Of a DNA stretch of 64,000 nt, positions 39,963 through 49,150 are shown piece by piece (position 1 is the stretch's first letter; each line of letters starts with the position of its first letter). Origin of the DNA: Actinobacillus porcitonsillarum (GTDB taxonomy: Bacteria > Pseudomonadota > Gammaproteobacteria > Enterobacterales > Pasteurellaceae); the NCBI RefSeq assembly GCF_003101015.1, contig NZ_CP029206.1:62001-126000 (forward strand). Direction: 5' to 3'. The notes under the pieces were generated by a model. That model saw only the letters and a list, made by a program, of their open reading frames with translations. It ran no database searches and was not told the DNA's origin. A program made the position numbers and the translations under genes.

Positions 39963-39972
39963 TTATCTGAGA

Positions 39973-40302
39973 TTAGAAAGGGAATTTCATACCGGCAGGG
40001 AGATTTAAACCTGCAGTTACACTTGCCATTTTTTCTTTTTGCAATTCTTCTGCACGGCGAACGGCATCATTAAATGCAGCAGCCACTAAATCTTCTACCA
40101 TCTCTTTATCATCTTCCATTAAAGATGGATCGATTTCAATACGGCGGCAGTTGTGCGCCCCATTGATGGTTACTTTCACTAAACCGGCGCCTGATTCGCC
40201 TGTTACTTCTAATTGAGCAATCTCTTCTTGCATTTTTTGCATTTTTTCTTGCATTTGTTGAGCTTGCTTCATTAAGCCGCCTAAGCCACCTTTTCCAAAC
40301 AT
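39973..40302 (-). CDS. ybaB: YbaB/EbfC nucleoid-associated protein
   Basis: A 109-residue DNA-binding dimer. The start [20 protein letters not shown] at 40302 behind GAGGAATTGATT fits the family; the frame opens at 40374 without support. An N-terminal coiled coil ([18 protein letters not shown]) precedes [18 protein letters not shown]. Confidence 0.95.
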   Translation of the reverse strand: MFGKGGLGGLMKQAQQMQEKMQKMQEEIAQLEVTGESGAGLVKVTINGAHNCRRIEIDPSLMEDDKEMVEDLVAAAFNDAVRRAEELQKEKMASVTAGLNLPAGMKFPF

Positions 40303-40401
40303 AATCAATTCCTCATTGCATTTTGATGATAAAAATAAACGGCTCATTTTACTGAACCGTCTAACTTTAGGCAAGCGGTTAAATTTGCCCTATTTTTCGA
40401 T

Positions 40402-40556
40402 GTTATGTAGCCGTTGCACAAAAATCAATTTTAGGAAAATTTATGTAGGGGTGGGGTTTATCCCCACCCGTAAGCCCTGATGTTCGAATAAGATTCGAGC
40501 GGGGATAAACCCCGCCCCTACGAAAACATTTAATGTTTGTACAAGTGCTACATAAT
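40402..40556. mobile_element. Small inverted-repeat element B (MITE-like) with nested REP pair
   Basis: The left end GTTATGTAGCCGTTGCACAA and the reversed right end ATTATGTAGCACTTGTACAA agree at most positions and match elements A and C. The interior is almost entirely an inverted REP pair (40445-40521). There is no coding capacity. Target duplications are not clear (both flanks are A/T runs). Confidence 0.55.
40445..40521. repeat. Inverted REP pair, GGTGGGGTTTA stem variant
   Basis: GTAGGGGTGGGGTTTATCCC to 40469 and its partner GGGGATAAACCCCGCCCCTAC ending at 40521 face each other. The GTAG heads are kept, and the stem differs from the GGGCGAAA type. Confidence 0.75.
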
Positions 40557-40578
40557 ACTGTAATTTTTTGCAATGGAA

Positions 40579-41871
40579 TTAGCGTCCACTTTGCTCACGA
40601 GCCACGGCTCGATAGCCAATGTCTCGGCGATAAAAACGCCCTTGCCATTGAATTTGCTCTGCCAATTTTAAGGCTTTTTGCTGTGCTTCAAAAACCGTTG
40701 CGCCTAATGCAGTCGCACAGAGTACTCGTCCACCGTTAGTGAGTAATTTACCTTCTTTTTGTTCCACTCCGGCAAGAAAAACTTTTTCATCCGCACGATT
40801 TTCTGTTGGAAGTCCTGTAATTTCATCGCCTTTACGATAATCAGCTGGATAGCCCTCAGCGGCTAAAACAATACCTAAAGCCGCTTGCGCACACCATTTT
40901 GACTGGATTTCATCTAGTTTGCCATCACACGCTTTAAGGCAAAGTTCCACTAAATCTGACTCTAAACGCAACATAATCGGCTGGGTTTCAGGATCGCCAA
41001 AACGGCAGTTAAATTCAATCACTTTCGGCTGTCCATTCGGCATAATCATTAAACCAGCGTAAAGAAAGCCCGTATATTCATTATTTTCGCTCGCCATACC
41101 TCGTACAGTCGGGTAAATAATTTCTTCCATCACTCGTTGATGAATGTCGGCTGTAACCACTGGCGCAGGCGAGTAAGCCCCCATACCACCGGTATTTAAG
41201 CCTTTATCGCCTTCGCCAACACGTTTATGATCTTGGCTGGTTGCCATGGGTTCGACATTCTTTCCATCAACCATCACAATAAAGCTAGCTTCTTCGCCAT
41301 CTAAAAACTCTTCAATAACCACGCGGCTTCCCGCTTCGCCAAAAGCATTACCGGAAAGCATATCTTTGACGGCATCTTCCGCTTCTTGCAAGGTCATTGC
41401 CACAATCACACCTTTTCCTGCAGCTAAGCCATCGGCTTTAATTACAATAGGCGCACCTTTTTGGCGTAAATAGGCAAGTGCCGGCTCAACCTCTGTAAAG
41501 TTTTGATATTCAGCGGTAGGAATGTTGTGACGAGCTAAGAAATCTTTGGTAAAGGCTTTTGACCCTTCTAATTGTGCTGCGGCTTGTGTTGGACCAAAAA
41601 TTTTTAAGCCGGCAGCACGGAAGGCATCAACCACACCAACCACTAATGGTGCTTCAGGTCCAACAATGGTTAGCCCAATTGCATTTTGTTGGGCAAATTT
41701 GACTAACGCCGGCACGTCTGTTGCTGAAATCGCCACATTTTCAATCCCTTCTTCAAGCGCTGTTCCTGCATTACCCGGCGCAACAAAAACTTTGCTCGCT
41801 AATGGAGATTGACGTACTTTCCACGCAAGAGCATGTTCACGACCACCGTTACCAATAATTAAAATATTCAT
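40579..41871 (-). CDS. purD: Phosphoribosylamine-glycine ligase
   Basis: An ATP-grasp enzyme for step two of purine synthesis. The 430-residue protein begins MNILIIGNGGREHALAWKV, with the signature VIEFNCRFGDPETQPIM and LAAGKGVIVAMTLQEAE. A PurR-like operator lies 24 bases upstream of its start. Here purD is separate from purH, with which it is often paired. Confidence 0.97.
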   Translation of the reverse strand: MNILIIGNGGREHALAWKVRQSPLASKVFVAPGNAGTALEEGIENVAISATDVPALVKFAQQNAIGLTIVGPEAPLVVGVVDAFRAAGLKIFGPTQAAAQLEGSKAFTKDFLARHNIPTAEYQNFTEVEPALAYLRQKGAPIVIKADGLAAGKGVIVAMTLQEAEDAVKDMLSGNAFGEAGSRVVIEEFLDGEEASFIVMVDGKNVEPMATSQDHKRVGEGDKGLNTGGMGAYSPAPVVTADIHQRVMEEIIYPTVRGMASENNEYTGFLYAGLMIMPNGQPKVIEFNCRFGDPETQPIMLRLESDLVELCLKACDGKLDEIQSKWCAQAALGIVLAAEGYPADYRKGDEITGLPTENRADEKVFLAGVEQKEGKLLTNGGRVLCATALGATVFEAQQKALKLAEQIQWQGRFYRRDIGYRAVAREQSGR

Positions 41872-41894
41872 TGAAATTTCCTATAAAAACCTAA

Positions 41895-41910
41895 AAGCAA
41901 ACGATTGCGT
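41895..41910 (-). promoter_or_regulatory. PurR-like operator upstream of purD
   Basis: AAGCAAACGATTGCGT matches 14 of 16 positions of the PurR operator and keeps its palindromic centre. It lies between purD and the divergent rpsF promoter. Confidence 0.75.
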
Positions 41911-41964
41911 AATTTTACTATATTTAAACTAAAAGGAATAGTGGAAAAATAAGGCATATTCTGC

Positions 41965-41992
41965 TTGAAAAAGCGTTTTAAGTGTGTATAAT
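41965..41992 (+). promoter_or_regulatory. Strong sigma-70 promoter for rpsF operon
   Basis: TTGAAA (41965-41970), 16 bases, TATAAT (41987-41992): close to consensus, as expected for a ribosomal protein operon. Confidence 0.8.
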
Positions 41993-42001
41993 TCGCTCGT
42001 T

Positions 42002-42085
42002 CAGTCACATCTGTTTTTTAATCCTTGCTTCCACAAGTTGGTGACTGGCTAAAGTTGGAGGCTGTTAAACCCGTAAGGATCAACA
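42002..42085 (+). ncRNA. Candidate S6:S18 autoregulatory mRNA leader
   Basis: CAGTCAC (42002-42008) pairs perfectly with GTGACTG (42041-42047). Downstream, the segment GTTAAACCCGTAAGGATCAA holds an unpaired CCG next to the Shine-Dalgarno, the feature described for S6:S18-binding leaders of rpsF operons. The fold is inferred by eye. Confidence 0.6.
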
Positions 42086-42457
42086 ATGCGTCACTACGAA
42101 ATCGTTTTTATGGTTCATCCAGACCAAAGCGAACAAGTACCAGCAATGATTGAACGTTATACTGCATCAATTAAAGATGCTGGCGGTCAAATTCATCGCT
42201 TAGAAGATTGGGGTCGCCGTCAATTAGCATACCCAATCAACAAACTTCACAAAGCACACTATGTGTTAATGAATGTAGAAGCACCTCAAAGTGTAATCGA
42301 TGAGTTAGAAACTAACTTCCGTTATAACGATGCAGTTCTTCGTAACTTAATCGTTCACACTAAAGCTGCAGTTACTGAAGCATCACCAATGGTGAAAGCA
42401 AAAGAAAGCAAAGCTTCAGACATCGTAGTTGAAGTGGAAGAAGAAGCAGGCGAATAA
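42086..42457 (+). CDS. rpsF: 30S ribosomal protein S6
   Basis: A 123-residue protein starting [20 protein letters not shown] with [20 protein letters not shown] and [11 protein letters not shown]; Glu-rich C-terminal tail. Behind CCCGTAAGGATCAACA. First gene of rpsF-priB-rpsR-rplI. Confidence 0.99.
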   Translation: MRHYEIVFMVHPDQSEQVPAMIERYTASIKDAGGQIHRLEDWGRRQLAYPINKLHKAHYVLMNVEAPQSVIDELETNFRYNDAVLRNLIVHTKAAVTEASPMVKAKESKASDIVVEVEEEAGE

Positions 42458-42459
42458 TT

Positions 42460-43009
<550 letters not shown>

Positions 43010-43027
43010 TTAGAGAGGTCGAGTACA

Positions 43028-43477
43028 ATGCAAGTTATTTTATTAGATAAAGTTGCTCACTTAGGTTCTGTGGGCGACCAAGTAACAGTTAAATCAGGCT
43101 TTGCACGTAACTTCTTAATCCCACAAGGTAAAGCAGTTATGGCAACAGCAGCAAACATCGCTCACTTCGAAGCTCGTCGTGCAGAATTAGAAGCGAAAGC
43201 AGCAGCAGCATTATCAGCAGCACAAGCGCGTGCAGCGAAAATTGCTGAAATTGCAGCGGTATCAGTAACTGCAACAGCAGGTGATGATGGTCGTTTATTC
43301 GGTTCTATCAGCGCGAAAGACATCGCTGATGCAGTAACTGCAGCAGGTGTTGAGTTAGTGAAAGCTGAAGTTCGTTTAGGTGAAGGTCCACTTCGTACAA
43401 CTGGTGAACACGCAGTTAAAGTTCATTTACACCCTGAAGTGAATGCAGTAATTACTGTAAACGTTGTTACTGAATAA
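43028..43477 (+). CDS. rplI: 50S ribosomal protein L9
   Basis: A 149-residue protein, [20 protein letters not shown], with [17 protein letters not shown], a long Ala-rich connecting helix (residues about 42-80) and C-terminal domain [31 protein letters not shown]. Last gene of the operon. Confidence 0.99.
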   Translation: MQVILLDKVAHLGSVGDQVTVKSGFARNFLIPQGKAVMATAANIAHFEARRAELEAKAAAALSAAQARAAKIAEIAAVSVTATAGDDGRLFGSISAKDIADAVTAAGVELVKAEVRLGEGPLRTTGEHAVKVHLHPEVNAVITVNVVTE

Positions 43478-43552
43478 TATTGATTTTATTCTGAAAAGCA
43501 TATAAGACAAAATAGTTAATCTTTTTCATATTTTATATGTTTATAGGACAAA

Positions 43553-43598
43553 GAGTTGGTAATAATTATTTAAGTTTAATTATTACTAACTCTTTTTT
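43553..43598 (+). terminator. Terminator of the rpsF-rplI operon
   Basis: GAGTTGGTAATAATT (43553-43567) and AATTATTACTAACTC (43578-43592) form a 15-bp stem with one wobble, followed by TTTTTT. Nothing else is seen in 43478-43676. Confidence 0.85.
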
Positions 43599-43676
43599 AT
43601 TATAATTAGACAAAGTCTAGCTATAATAAAATAGGGACACCAATATGGCTCCCTACTATTCCATTAAATACTTGTT

Positions 43677-44699
43677 CTAAGCTTTCGAACGATATTTGGC
43701 GTGTTGTTTTACCGCTTTACGAATTTGGCGAACATTGGTGCGGCGGCGATTTTTTGTAACATCTACCTTCGTTTCCGTTTCTGCCGGCAAACCAACCAAC
43801 TCACGCAAATAGTTTACCTGTTCTAAGCCCATTTCTTCCCAACCGCCACGTGGTAAACTTTTTTCCAGTTTGATATTGCCATAGCGAATGCGGATCAAAC
43901 GGCTCACTTCAACGCCTTGCGACTCCCATAAACGGCGCACTTCACGATTACGTCCTTCGGTTAAAGTCACATCAAACCATTGGTTAATCCCTGTGCCGCC
44001 CACCGCTTTAATTTGTTTAAAGTTTGCAGGACCATCTTCTAATTGCACGCCTTTGCGTAAACGCTGAAGCATCGCCTCATCAACATTACCAAAAACACGC
44101 ACAGAATATTCACGCTCAACTTCACGGCTTGGGTGCATTAAACGGTTAGCTAATTCGCCATCAGTTGTGAAAAGCAGTAGCCCTGAAGTGTTGATATCTA
44201 AACGCCCCACCGCAACCCAGCGCGACCCCGTTAAACGAGGTAAGCGGTCGAAAACTGTTGCTCGCCCTTCTGGATCTGAACGGGTACAAAGTTCGCCTTC
44301 CGGTTTGTAATACATTAACACTCGGCAAATCTCTTTTTGCGTTGGGATCAGGTTAATCAAATGACCATCAATACGGATTTTGGTTGCAGAACTCACTTGA
44401 ACACGGTCGCCAAGAGAAGCTATTTTACCATCCACGCTCACACGTCCTGCGGCGATAATTTCTTCTAATTCACGACGAGAACCTTGCCCTGCACGAGCCA
44501 AAATTTTCTGTAATTTTTCGCCAACAACTTTCTCTTTCTTTTCATTTGAGACAGGAGAAGCGGTCGGTTTTGTTGATTTTTTTACAACAAGCGGTTTAGA
44601 GGTTGGACGAGCGGCTCGCTGTTCATTACGTTCAGCAAGGCGAGGATTTTTATTCGCAACTGTCGATTTCGTTGTTTGTTTGGTTTGAAAAGTTTTCAT
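43677..44699 (-). CDS. rluB: 23S rRNA pseudouridine synthase B
   Basis: RluB makes pseudouridine 2605 in 23S rRNA. The 340-residue protein has a basic low-complexity N-terminus (about 1-60), an S4 domain ([20 protein letters not shown]), the RsuA-type catalytic motif [20 protein letters not shown] with its Asp, and a basic C-terminal tail. The long tails favour RluB over RluE or RsuA. Confidence 0.92.
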   Translation of the reverse strand: MKTFQTKQTTKSTVANKNPRLAERNEQRAARPTSKPLVVKKSTKPTASPVSNEKKEKVVGEKLQKILARAGQGSRRELEEIIAAGRVSVDGKIASLGDRVQVSSATKIRIDGHLINLIPTQKEICRVLMYYKPEGELCTRSDPEGRATVFDRLPRLTGSRWVAVGRLDINTSGLLLFTTDGELANRLMHPSREVEREYSVRVFGNVDEAMLQRLRKGVQLEDGPANFKQIKAVGGTGINQWFDVTLTEGRNREVRRLWESQGVEVSRLIRIRYGNIKLEKSLPRGGWEEMGLEQVNYLRELVGLPAETETKVDVTKNRRRTNVRQIRKAVKQHAKYRSKA

Positions 44700-44755
44700 T
44701 TAGTATTCCTATTGTCGCTTTCACAAGCGTCGATAATCAAAGGCAGAATATCTGC

Positions 44756-45373
44756 CTATAAAAATGGGGTTAAATCGCCCGATCCTTCACGAATAATGAC
44801 CGGGCTGTCGTCTGTCAAATCAATCACAGTGGTTGGCTCTGCGCCCAAATATCCTCCGTGAATAATCAGATCAACTTGACGTTCTAACAGATCTCGAATT
44901 GCCTCCGGATCTGATTGTGTGATTTCTTCATCCGGTAGCATTAATGAGCAAGATAAAATCGGTTCGCCTAATGCAGAAATGAGGGCTAATGCAATTTCAT
45001 TTTGTGGCACTCGGATCCCGATGGTTTTGCGCTTCGTTAATAAACGGCGAGGCACGTCTTTTGTTGCCGGCAAAATAAAGGTGTAGGGATTTGGCACGTT
45101 ATTTTTAATTAAACGATAGGCTTGATTGCTAACCATTGCATAATTAGACAATTCCGATAAATCGCTGCAAACCAACGTAAAGTTATGATTTTCAGGCAAT
45201 TTTCGAATTTTGACAATGCGTTCCATTGCCGATTTATTTCCTATCGCACAACCCAAGGCATAACCGGAATCGGTCGGATAAACAATAACACCATCATTTT
45301 TGATAATTTCGACCGCTTGGTTAATTAAGCGAGGCTGTGGGTTATCAGGGTGAATATAGAAAAATTGGCTCAT
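44756..45373 (-). CDS. yciO: YciO, Sua5/YrdC/YciO-family protein
   Basis: A 205-residue protein related to threonylcarbamoyl-AMP synthases; YciO itself has an unclear role. The start MSQFFYIHPDNPQPRLINQA at 45373 is the family N-terminus. Conserved segments are GVIVYPTDSGYALGCAIGNK, ERIVKIRKLPENHNFTLVCS and TFILPATKDVPRRLL, with KRKTIGIRVP. Next to rluB, as in E. coli (yciO-rluB). Confidence 0.93.
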   Translation of the reverse strand: MSQFFYIHPDNPQPRLINQAVEIIKNDGVIVYPTDSGYALGCAIGNKSAMERIVKIRKLPENHNFTLVCSDLSELSNYAMVSNQAYRLIKNNVPNPYTFILPATKDVPRRLLTKRKTIGIRVPQNEIALALISALGEPILSCSLMLPDEEITQSDPEAIRDLLERQVDLIIHGGYLGAEPTTVIDLTDDSPVIIREGSGDLTPFL

Positions 45374-45447
45374 TATTTTGCGTAATGGATAAAGAAAACA
45401 GAGACTGTTATTATACATTATCCAGAGCAATTCTACTTAAAAAATAA

Positions 45448-45478
45448 ACGCCTTTCTGAAAGAAAATCAAAAAGGCGT
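45448..45478 (-). terminator. Terminator after gnd
   Basis: ACGCCTTT and AAAGGCGT form the stem of a hairpin between gnd and yciO. Confidence 0.65.
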
Positions 45479-45499
45479 AAATGAAGTTAAGAGATAAAA

Positions 45500-46954
45500 C
45501 TACACATCATAAGTGGTCGATGCTGTATTCCCACCACGTCCCGTCCAGTTGGTGTGGAAGAACTCGCCACGAGGTTTGTCGGTACGCTCGTAAGTGTGTG
45601 CACCGAAGTAGTCACGTTGTGCTTGCAGTAAGTTTGCAGGCACTCGCTCAGAAGTGTAACCGTCTAAGAAGGTAATCGCACTTGCCATACAAGGCATCGG
45701 GATACCCACTTCGATAGATTTCGCTACCACTTTACGCCAGTCGCTTAATGCGTTTTCTAAAATGCCTTTGAAGTACGCATCTGACCCTAAGAAGATTAAA
45801 TCCGGGTTCGCTTCGTAGGCATCACGAATGTTGCCTAAGAAGCGGCTACGAATGATACAACCTTCACGCCATAACAATGCGGTTGCACCGTAGTTGATGT
45901 CCCAACCGAAGTTTTCAGACGCTTCACGAATAAGCATAAAGCCTTGTGCGTAAGAGATAATTTTTGATGCTAATAACGCTTTACGCACCGCTTCTATCCA
46001 AACTTGTTTGTCGCCTTCAACTTTGCCGATAGTTTTGTTGAATAATTTAGAGGCGGCAACACGTTGATCTTTGAATGAAGATACACAGCGAGCAAACACT
46101 GACTCGGTGATTAAGGTTAATGGAATACCGAAATCTAATGCGTTGATCCCCGTCCATTTACCTGTACCTTTTTGACCTGCGGTATCAAGGATTTTTTCCA
46201 CTAACGGCGTGCCATCTGTGTCTTTGTAACCTAAAATATCCGTTGTAATATCAATCAGATAGCTGTCAAGTTCAGTTTTTTTCCATTCAGCAAAGATTGC
46301 TTGCATTTCATCATAGCTTAAACCTAAACCGTCTTTTAAGAACTGGTAAGCTTCACAGATTAACTGCATATCGCCGTATTCAATACCGTTGTGTACCATT
46401 TTCACGAAATGACCAGCACCTTCCTTGCCCACCCAGTCACAGCAAGGCTCGTCTTTGTCGGTTTTCGCTGAAATCGCTTGGAAAATCGGTTTCACATATT
46501 GCCAAGCTTCTTCGTTACCGCCCGGCATAATAGAAGGCCCGTGACGCGCCCCTTCTTCACCGCCCGATACACCCGAACCGATAAAGCGAATGCCTTTTTC
46601 CGCTAACGCTTTCACACGGCGGTTGGTATCTGGGTAGTTTGAGTTACCACCATCAATGATGATGTCGCCTTCTTCTAAGTGTGGTAATAATGCATCAATA
46701 AATTGATCAACCACTTCACCTGCACGCACCATTAACATCACTTTGCGTGGTTTTTCTAATTTCGCGGCTAAATCTTCTAAAGAATACGCCCCGATAATGT
46801 TCGTACCTTTCGCCGCACCTTCTAAAAACTCGTCCACTTTTGATGTGGTACGGTTATACGCCACGACTTTAAAGCCGTTGTCGTTCATATTTAAAATAAG
46901 GTTCTGACCCATTACCGCTAAACCGATAACGCCGATATCGCCTTTTACTGACAT
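45500..46954 (-). CDS. gnd: 6-phosphogluconate dehydrogenase, decarboxylating
   Basis: Third enzyme of the oxidative pentose-phosphate pathway (makes ribulose 5-phosphate and NADPH). The 484-residue protein starts MSVKGDIGVIGLAVMGQNLI behind AACAGGAGAAC; an upstream extension to 46984 is unlikely. The catalytic Lys lies in GAGHFVKMVHNGIEYGDMQL. zwf and pgl lie 4-7 kb upstream on the same strand. Confidence 0.97.
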   Translation of the reverse strand: MSVKGDIGVIGLAVMGQNLILNMNDNGFKVVAYNRTTSKVDEFLEGAAKGTNIIGAYSLEDLAAKLEKPRKVMLMVRAGEVVDQFIDALLPHLEEGDIIIDGGNSNYPDTNRRVKALAEKGIRFIGSGVSGGEEGARHGPSIMPGGNEEAWQYVKPIFQAISAKTDKDEPCCDWVGKEGAGHFVKMVHNGIEYGDMQLICEAYQFLKDGLGLSYDEMQAIFAEWKKTELDSYLIDITTDILGYKDTDGTPLVEKILDTAGQKGTGKWTGINALDFGIPLTLITESVFARCVSSFKDQRVAASKLFNKTIGKVEGDKQVWIEAVRKALLASKIISYAQGFMLIREASENFGWDINYGATALLWREGCIIRSRFLGNIRDAYEANPDLIFLGSDAYFKGILENALSDWRKVVAKSIEVGIPMPCMASAITFLDGYTSERVPANLLQAQRDYFGAHTYERTDKPRGEFFHTNWTGRGGNTASTTYDV

Positions 46955-46979
46955 TTTGTTCTCCTGTTGGTTTGAATTC

Positions 46980-47027
46980 TGCAAGCGGTTGGATTTACAA
47001 AATTTTTTGAAAATTTGTCCGCTTGTA
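46980..47027. repeat. Inverted USS-like pair
   Basis: GCAAGCGGTTGGATTT and, inverted, GTACAAGCGGACAAATTT flank a short AT-rich centre, between gnd and the orphan membrane gene. It may terminate transcription of the latter. Confidence 0.6.
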
Positions 47028-47040
47028 CTTATTAAGAAAT

Positions 47041-47562
47041 TTATTGAATATTTTCAGGATCTGTAATATTCATTTTTATTAAATCTAACTCTTTTAAGAG
47101 TTTATCATTATGTCCAAGATCTTTTCTTATAGCTCTATAAAGCCTGTCGATTATTTTAAGAACTAAATAAGGATCTTCATTATTTGGTTTTATAGCTCTA
47201 AATTCTTTCCATACTAGCAGGACTTCTTCAGACGACCAAAGAATTAGGTTTTCATTGAGTTCTTGCATACTCTTTTGAAAAGATTCATCTAAAGGATCTA
47301 TATCTATTTTTTTCTTTGCATTATTTTGAACAAGGTTAATTAAATCAAAAAACATCCTATATGTTTCTATTTTACTCGCTCTATGGCTTTCTCTAATATC
47401 TCTAGATTTTGATTGATATTGTGTATACATAATACCAACAAAACCAAAAGTAGCTGTTAGTAGTGGAATAAAGACCGAAGGATTATTTAATCCCCAGCTA
47501 AATACATAATAAAGAAATGTTAAGAGAATTAATAAAACAATAAGACCTAATATACTTTTCAT
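47041..47562 (-). CDS. Orphan AT-rich membrane protein
   Basis: A 173-residue protein not assigned to a family. Two hydrophobic segments (about residues 4-24, ILGLIVLLILLTFLYYVFSW, and 31-47, FIPLLTATFGFVGIMYT) are followed by a helical, charged cytoplasmic part with KSRDIRESHRASKIETYRMF, ENLILWSSEEVLLVWKEFRA and a C-terminal LGHNDKLLKELDLIKMNITD. The codon and base composition is much more AT-rich than the neighbours (gnd, grx-like gene), suggesting acquisition. No partner gene that would make it a defence or toxin-antitoxin pair is seen nearby. Confidence 0.75.
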   Translation of the reverse strand: MKSILGLIVLLILLTFLYYVFSWGLNNPSVFIPLLTATFGFVGIMYTQYQSKSRDIRESHRASKIETYRMFFDLINLVQNNAKKKIDIDPLDESFQKSMQELNENLILWSSEEVLLVWKEFRAIKPNNEDPYLVLKIIDRLYRAIRKDLGHNDKLLKELDLIKMNITDPENIQ

Positions 47563-47656
47563 AATTTAATAATTAGTTAATTCCCAAAGATAGCGCTTGT
47601 TTGTAACGAGCACCTTTATTTATTGTTATATCACTCGTCAAAGACGAGCGCCATCG

Positions 47657-47920
47657 TTATTTATTAAAAATTTTCGCTAGTTCATCTTTATCCAACACCA
47701 CATCCCCATTTTCCAACACTAACGCCGGAATGCCGATGTAGCTGTTTTTCTTCGCTTCATCAAAAGCAGGGTGGGTATCACGCAGTTTTAAAAAGGCTTT
47801 GAAATTAGCACGATCACCTGCCATATCTAAAGCTTCAAATTCTACGCCTAAACGATTGAGTTCGGCGAAAAACGGTTCGGTATCCGGACACCAAGGGGCA
47901 AAGTAAACAATCGGTTTCAT
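47657..47920 (-). CDS. Glutaredoxin-like protein with CPDT motif
   Basis: An 87-residue thioredoxin-fold protein. The active-site motif is CPDT (FAPWCPDTEPFFAEL), so only the first Cys is present, as in monothiol glutaredoxins, and the cis-Pro region is YIGIPALVLENGD. The natural reducing partner and substrate are unknown. It starts eight bases after the racemase gene and probably shares its transcript. Confidence 0.85.
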   Translation of the reverse strand: MKPIVYFAPWCPDTEPFFAELNRLGVEFEALDMAGDRANFKAFLKLRDTHPAFDEAKKNSYIGIPALVLENGDVVLDKDELAKIFNK

Positions 47921-47928
47921 AACATCTC

Positions 47929-48621
47929 CTATTTTTCTAAAATAAAATCCACCGCCATTTCACTGTGCAATGTTGCGGTATCAAAAAACGGTAAGGTGGA
48001 ATCACGTTGGTTAATCAATAAGCCGATTTCCGTACAACCTAAAATTACGCCTTCCGCACCAAGTGCGGTCAGATTTTCGATGGTTTTGAGATAATAGGCT
48101 TTTGATTCGGGTTTGATAATACCGACACAAAGTTCTTCAAAAATAATACGATGAATTTCTAATTTGGCATCATCGTCAGGCACAATTGGCTCAACACCAC
48201 GTTCACGCAAGCCATCCACATAAAAATTATCCGCCATGGTATAGTGCGTACCAAGTAATGCGACTTTGCGTAAACCTTGTGCTTTAATTCGATCTGCCAC
48301 CACATCAAGAATATGTAATAACGGCACCGAAACCGCATTTTGTACCGCACCGGCGACTTTGTGCATTGTGTTTGCACCAATTAAAATTCCTTCTGCACCA
48401 ATACTTTCAAGTAATTTGGCTTCTCTGGCTAACATTGCTCCTGCTTTTTGCCAATCGCCTGATTTTTGGCATTGTACAATCTCGTCAAAATTGACACTCG
48501 ACATCAATAATTTTGCACTGGTATTACCACCTAACGTAGCATTAACTGCACGGTTAATATTCAAATAGTAAGAAATCGTACTTTCAGGGCTCATTCCCCC
48601 TAAAATTCCCAGCGTTTTCAT
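47929..48621 (-). CDS. Aspartate/glutamate racemase-family protein, YgeA-like
   Basis: A 230-residue PLP-independent racemase. The N-terminus LGILGGMSPESTISYYLNIN is typical. In place of the first catalytic Cys there is Thr in GANTMHKVA, while the second Cys is kept in LGCTEIGLL. This Thr/Cys pair is that of E. coli YgeA, reported as a broad-specificity amino-acid racemase, and differs from classic Cys/Cys aspartate racemases. Likely operon with DUF1304 upstream and the glutaredoxin-like gene downstream. Confidence 0.88.
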   Translation of the reverse strand: MKTLGILGGMSPESTISYYLNINRAVNATLGGNTSAKLLMSSVNFDEIVQCQKSGDWQKAGAMLAREAKLLESIGAEGILIGANTMHKVAGAVQNAVSVPLLHILDVVADRIKAQGLRKVALLGTHYTMADNFYVDGLRERGVEPIVPDDDAKLEIHRIIFEELCVGIIKPESKAYYLKTIENLTALGAEGVILGCTEIGLLINQRDSTLPFFDTATLHSEMAVDFILEK

Positions 48622-48629
48622 TTTAACTC

Positions 48630-48989
48630 CTATGCACTTAGACTTATCACCAACACCAACACCGCAGGTATTCCTTGTTTAATCAAAATCCCTTTATTCT
48701 TCGCACTTATCGCCCCATAAACCGCAGCCACGATCACGCAACTTAAAAAGAAATAAGTCACCGCACTTTGTTGAATACAAAGGGAAAAAATAAGCCCAGC
48801 GGCTAAAAATCCGTTATACAGTCCTTGATTGGCAAACAGCAACTGAATTTTAGGATTGTTTGCTGTTTGTTCGTCTAAATTAAAAATCTGCCTTGCCTTC
48901 GGGCTGTTTAACGCAAACATTTCTAAATACATAATATAGAAATGCTCAAGGGCGACAAGTGTGGTTAAAATATAAACGAGTATTAACAT
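48630..48989 (-). CDS. DUF1304 membrane protein
   Basis: A 119-residue protein with four predicted TM helices. VALEHFYIMYLEMFA near the N-terminus and LFANQGLYNGFLAAGLIFSL are the usual DUF1304 segments. Function unknown. It is the first gene of the DUF1304-racemase-glutaredoxin group (gaps of eight bases). Confidence 0.88.
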   Translation of the reverse strand: MLILVYILTTLVALEHFYIMYLEMFALNSPKARQIFNLDEQTANNPKIQLLFANQGLYNGFLAAGLIFSLCIQQSAVTYFFLSCVIVAAVYGAISAKNKGILIKQGIPAVLVLVISLSA

Positions 48990-49096
48990 TATTTTATTTC
49001 TTCCTACAAGTGGTCGTAATACAGCGTAGAAATATTGCGATCAAGGGTTCTTACCGACCAATTATTTTCAGCCGCTTCCAAAGCCTAAACAAGAGC

Positions 49097-49141
49097 AAGC
49101 GGTTAAATTTGTAAAAACTTTTCCCATTTTAACCGCTTAAT
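49097..49141 (-). terminator. Inverted USS-like pair as terminator after the MFS gene
   Basis: GCAAGCGGTTAAA and TTTTAACCGCTT form the stem of a hairpin just beyond the MFS transporter stop. Confidence 0.65.
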
Positions 49142-49150
49142 CCCTTTCCA

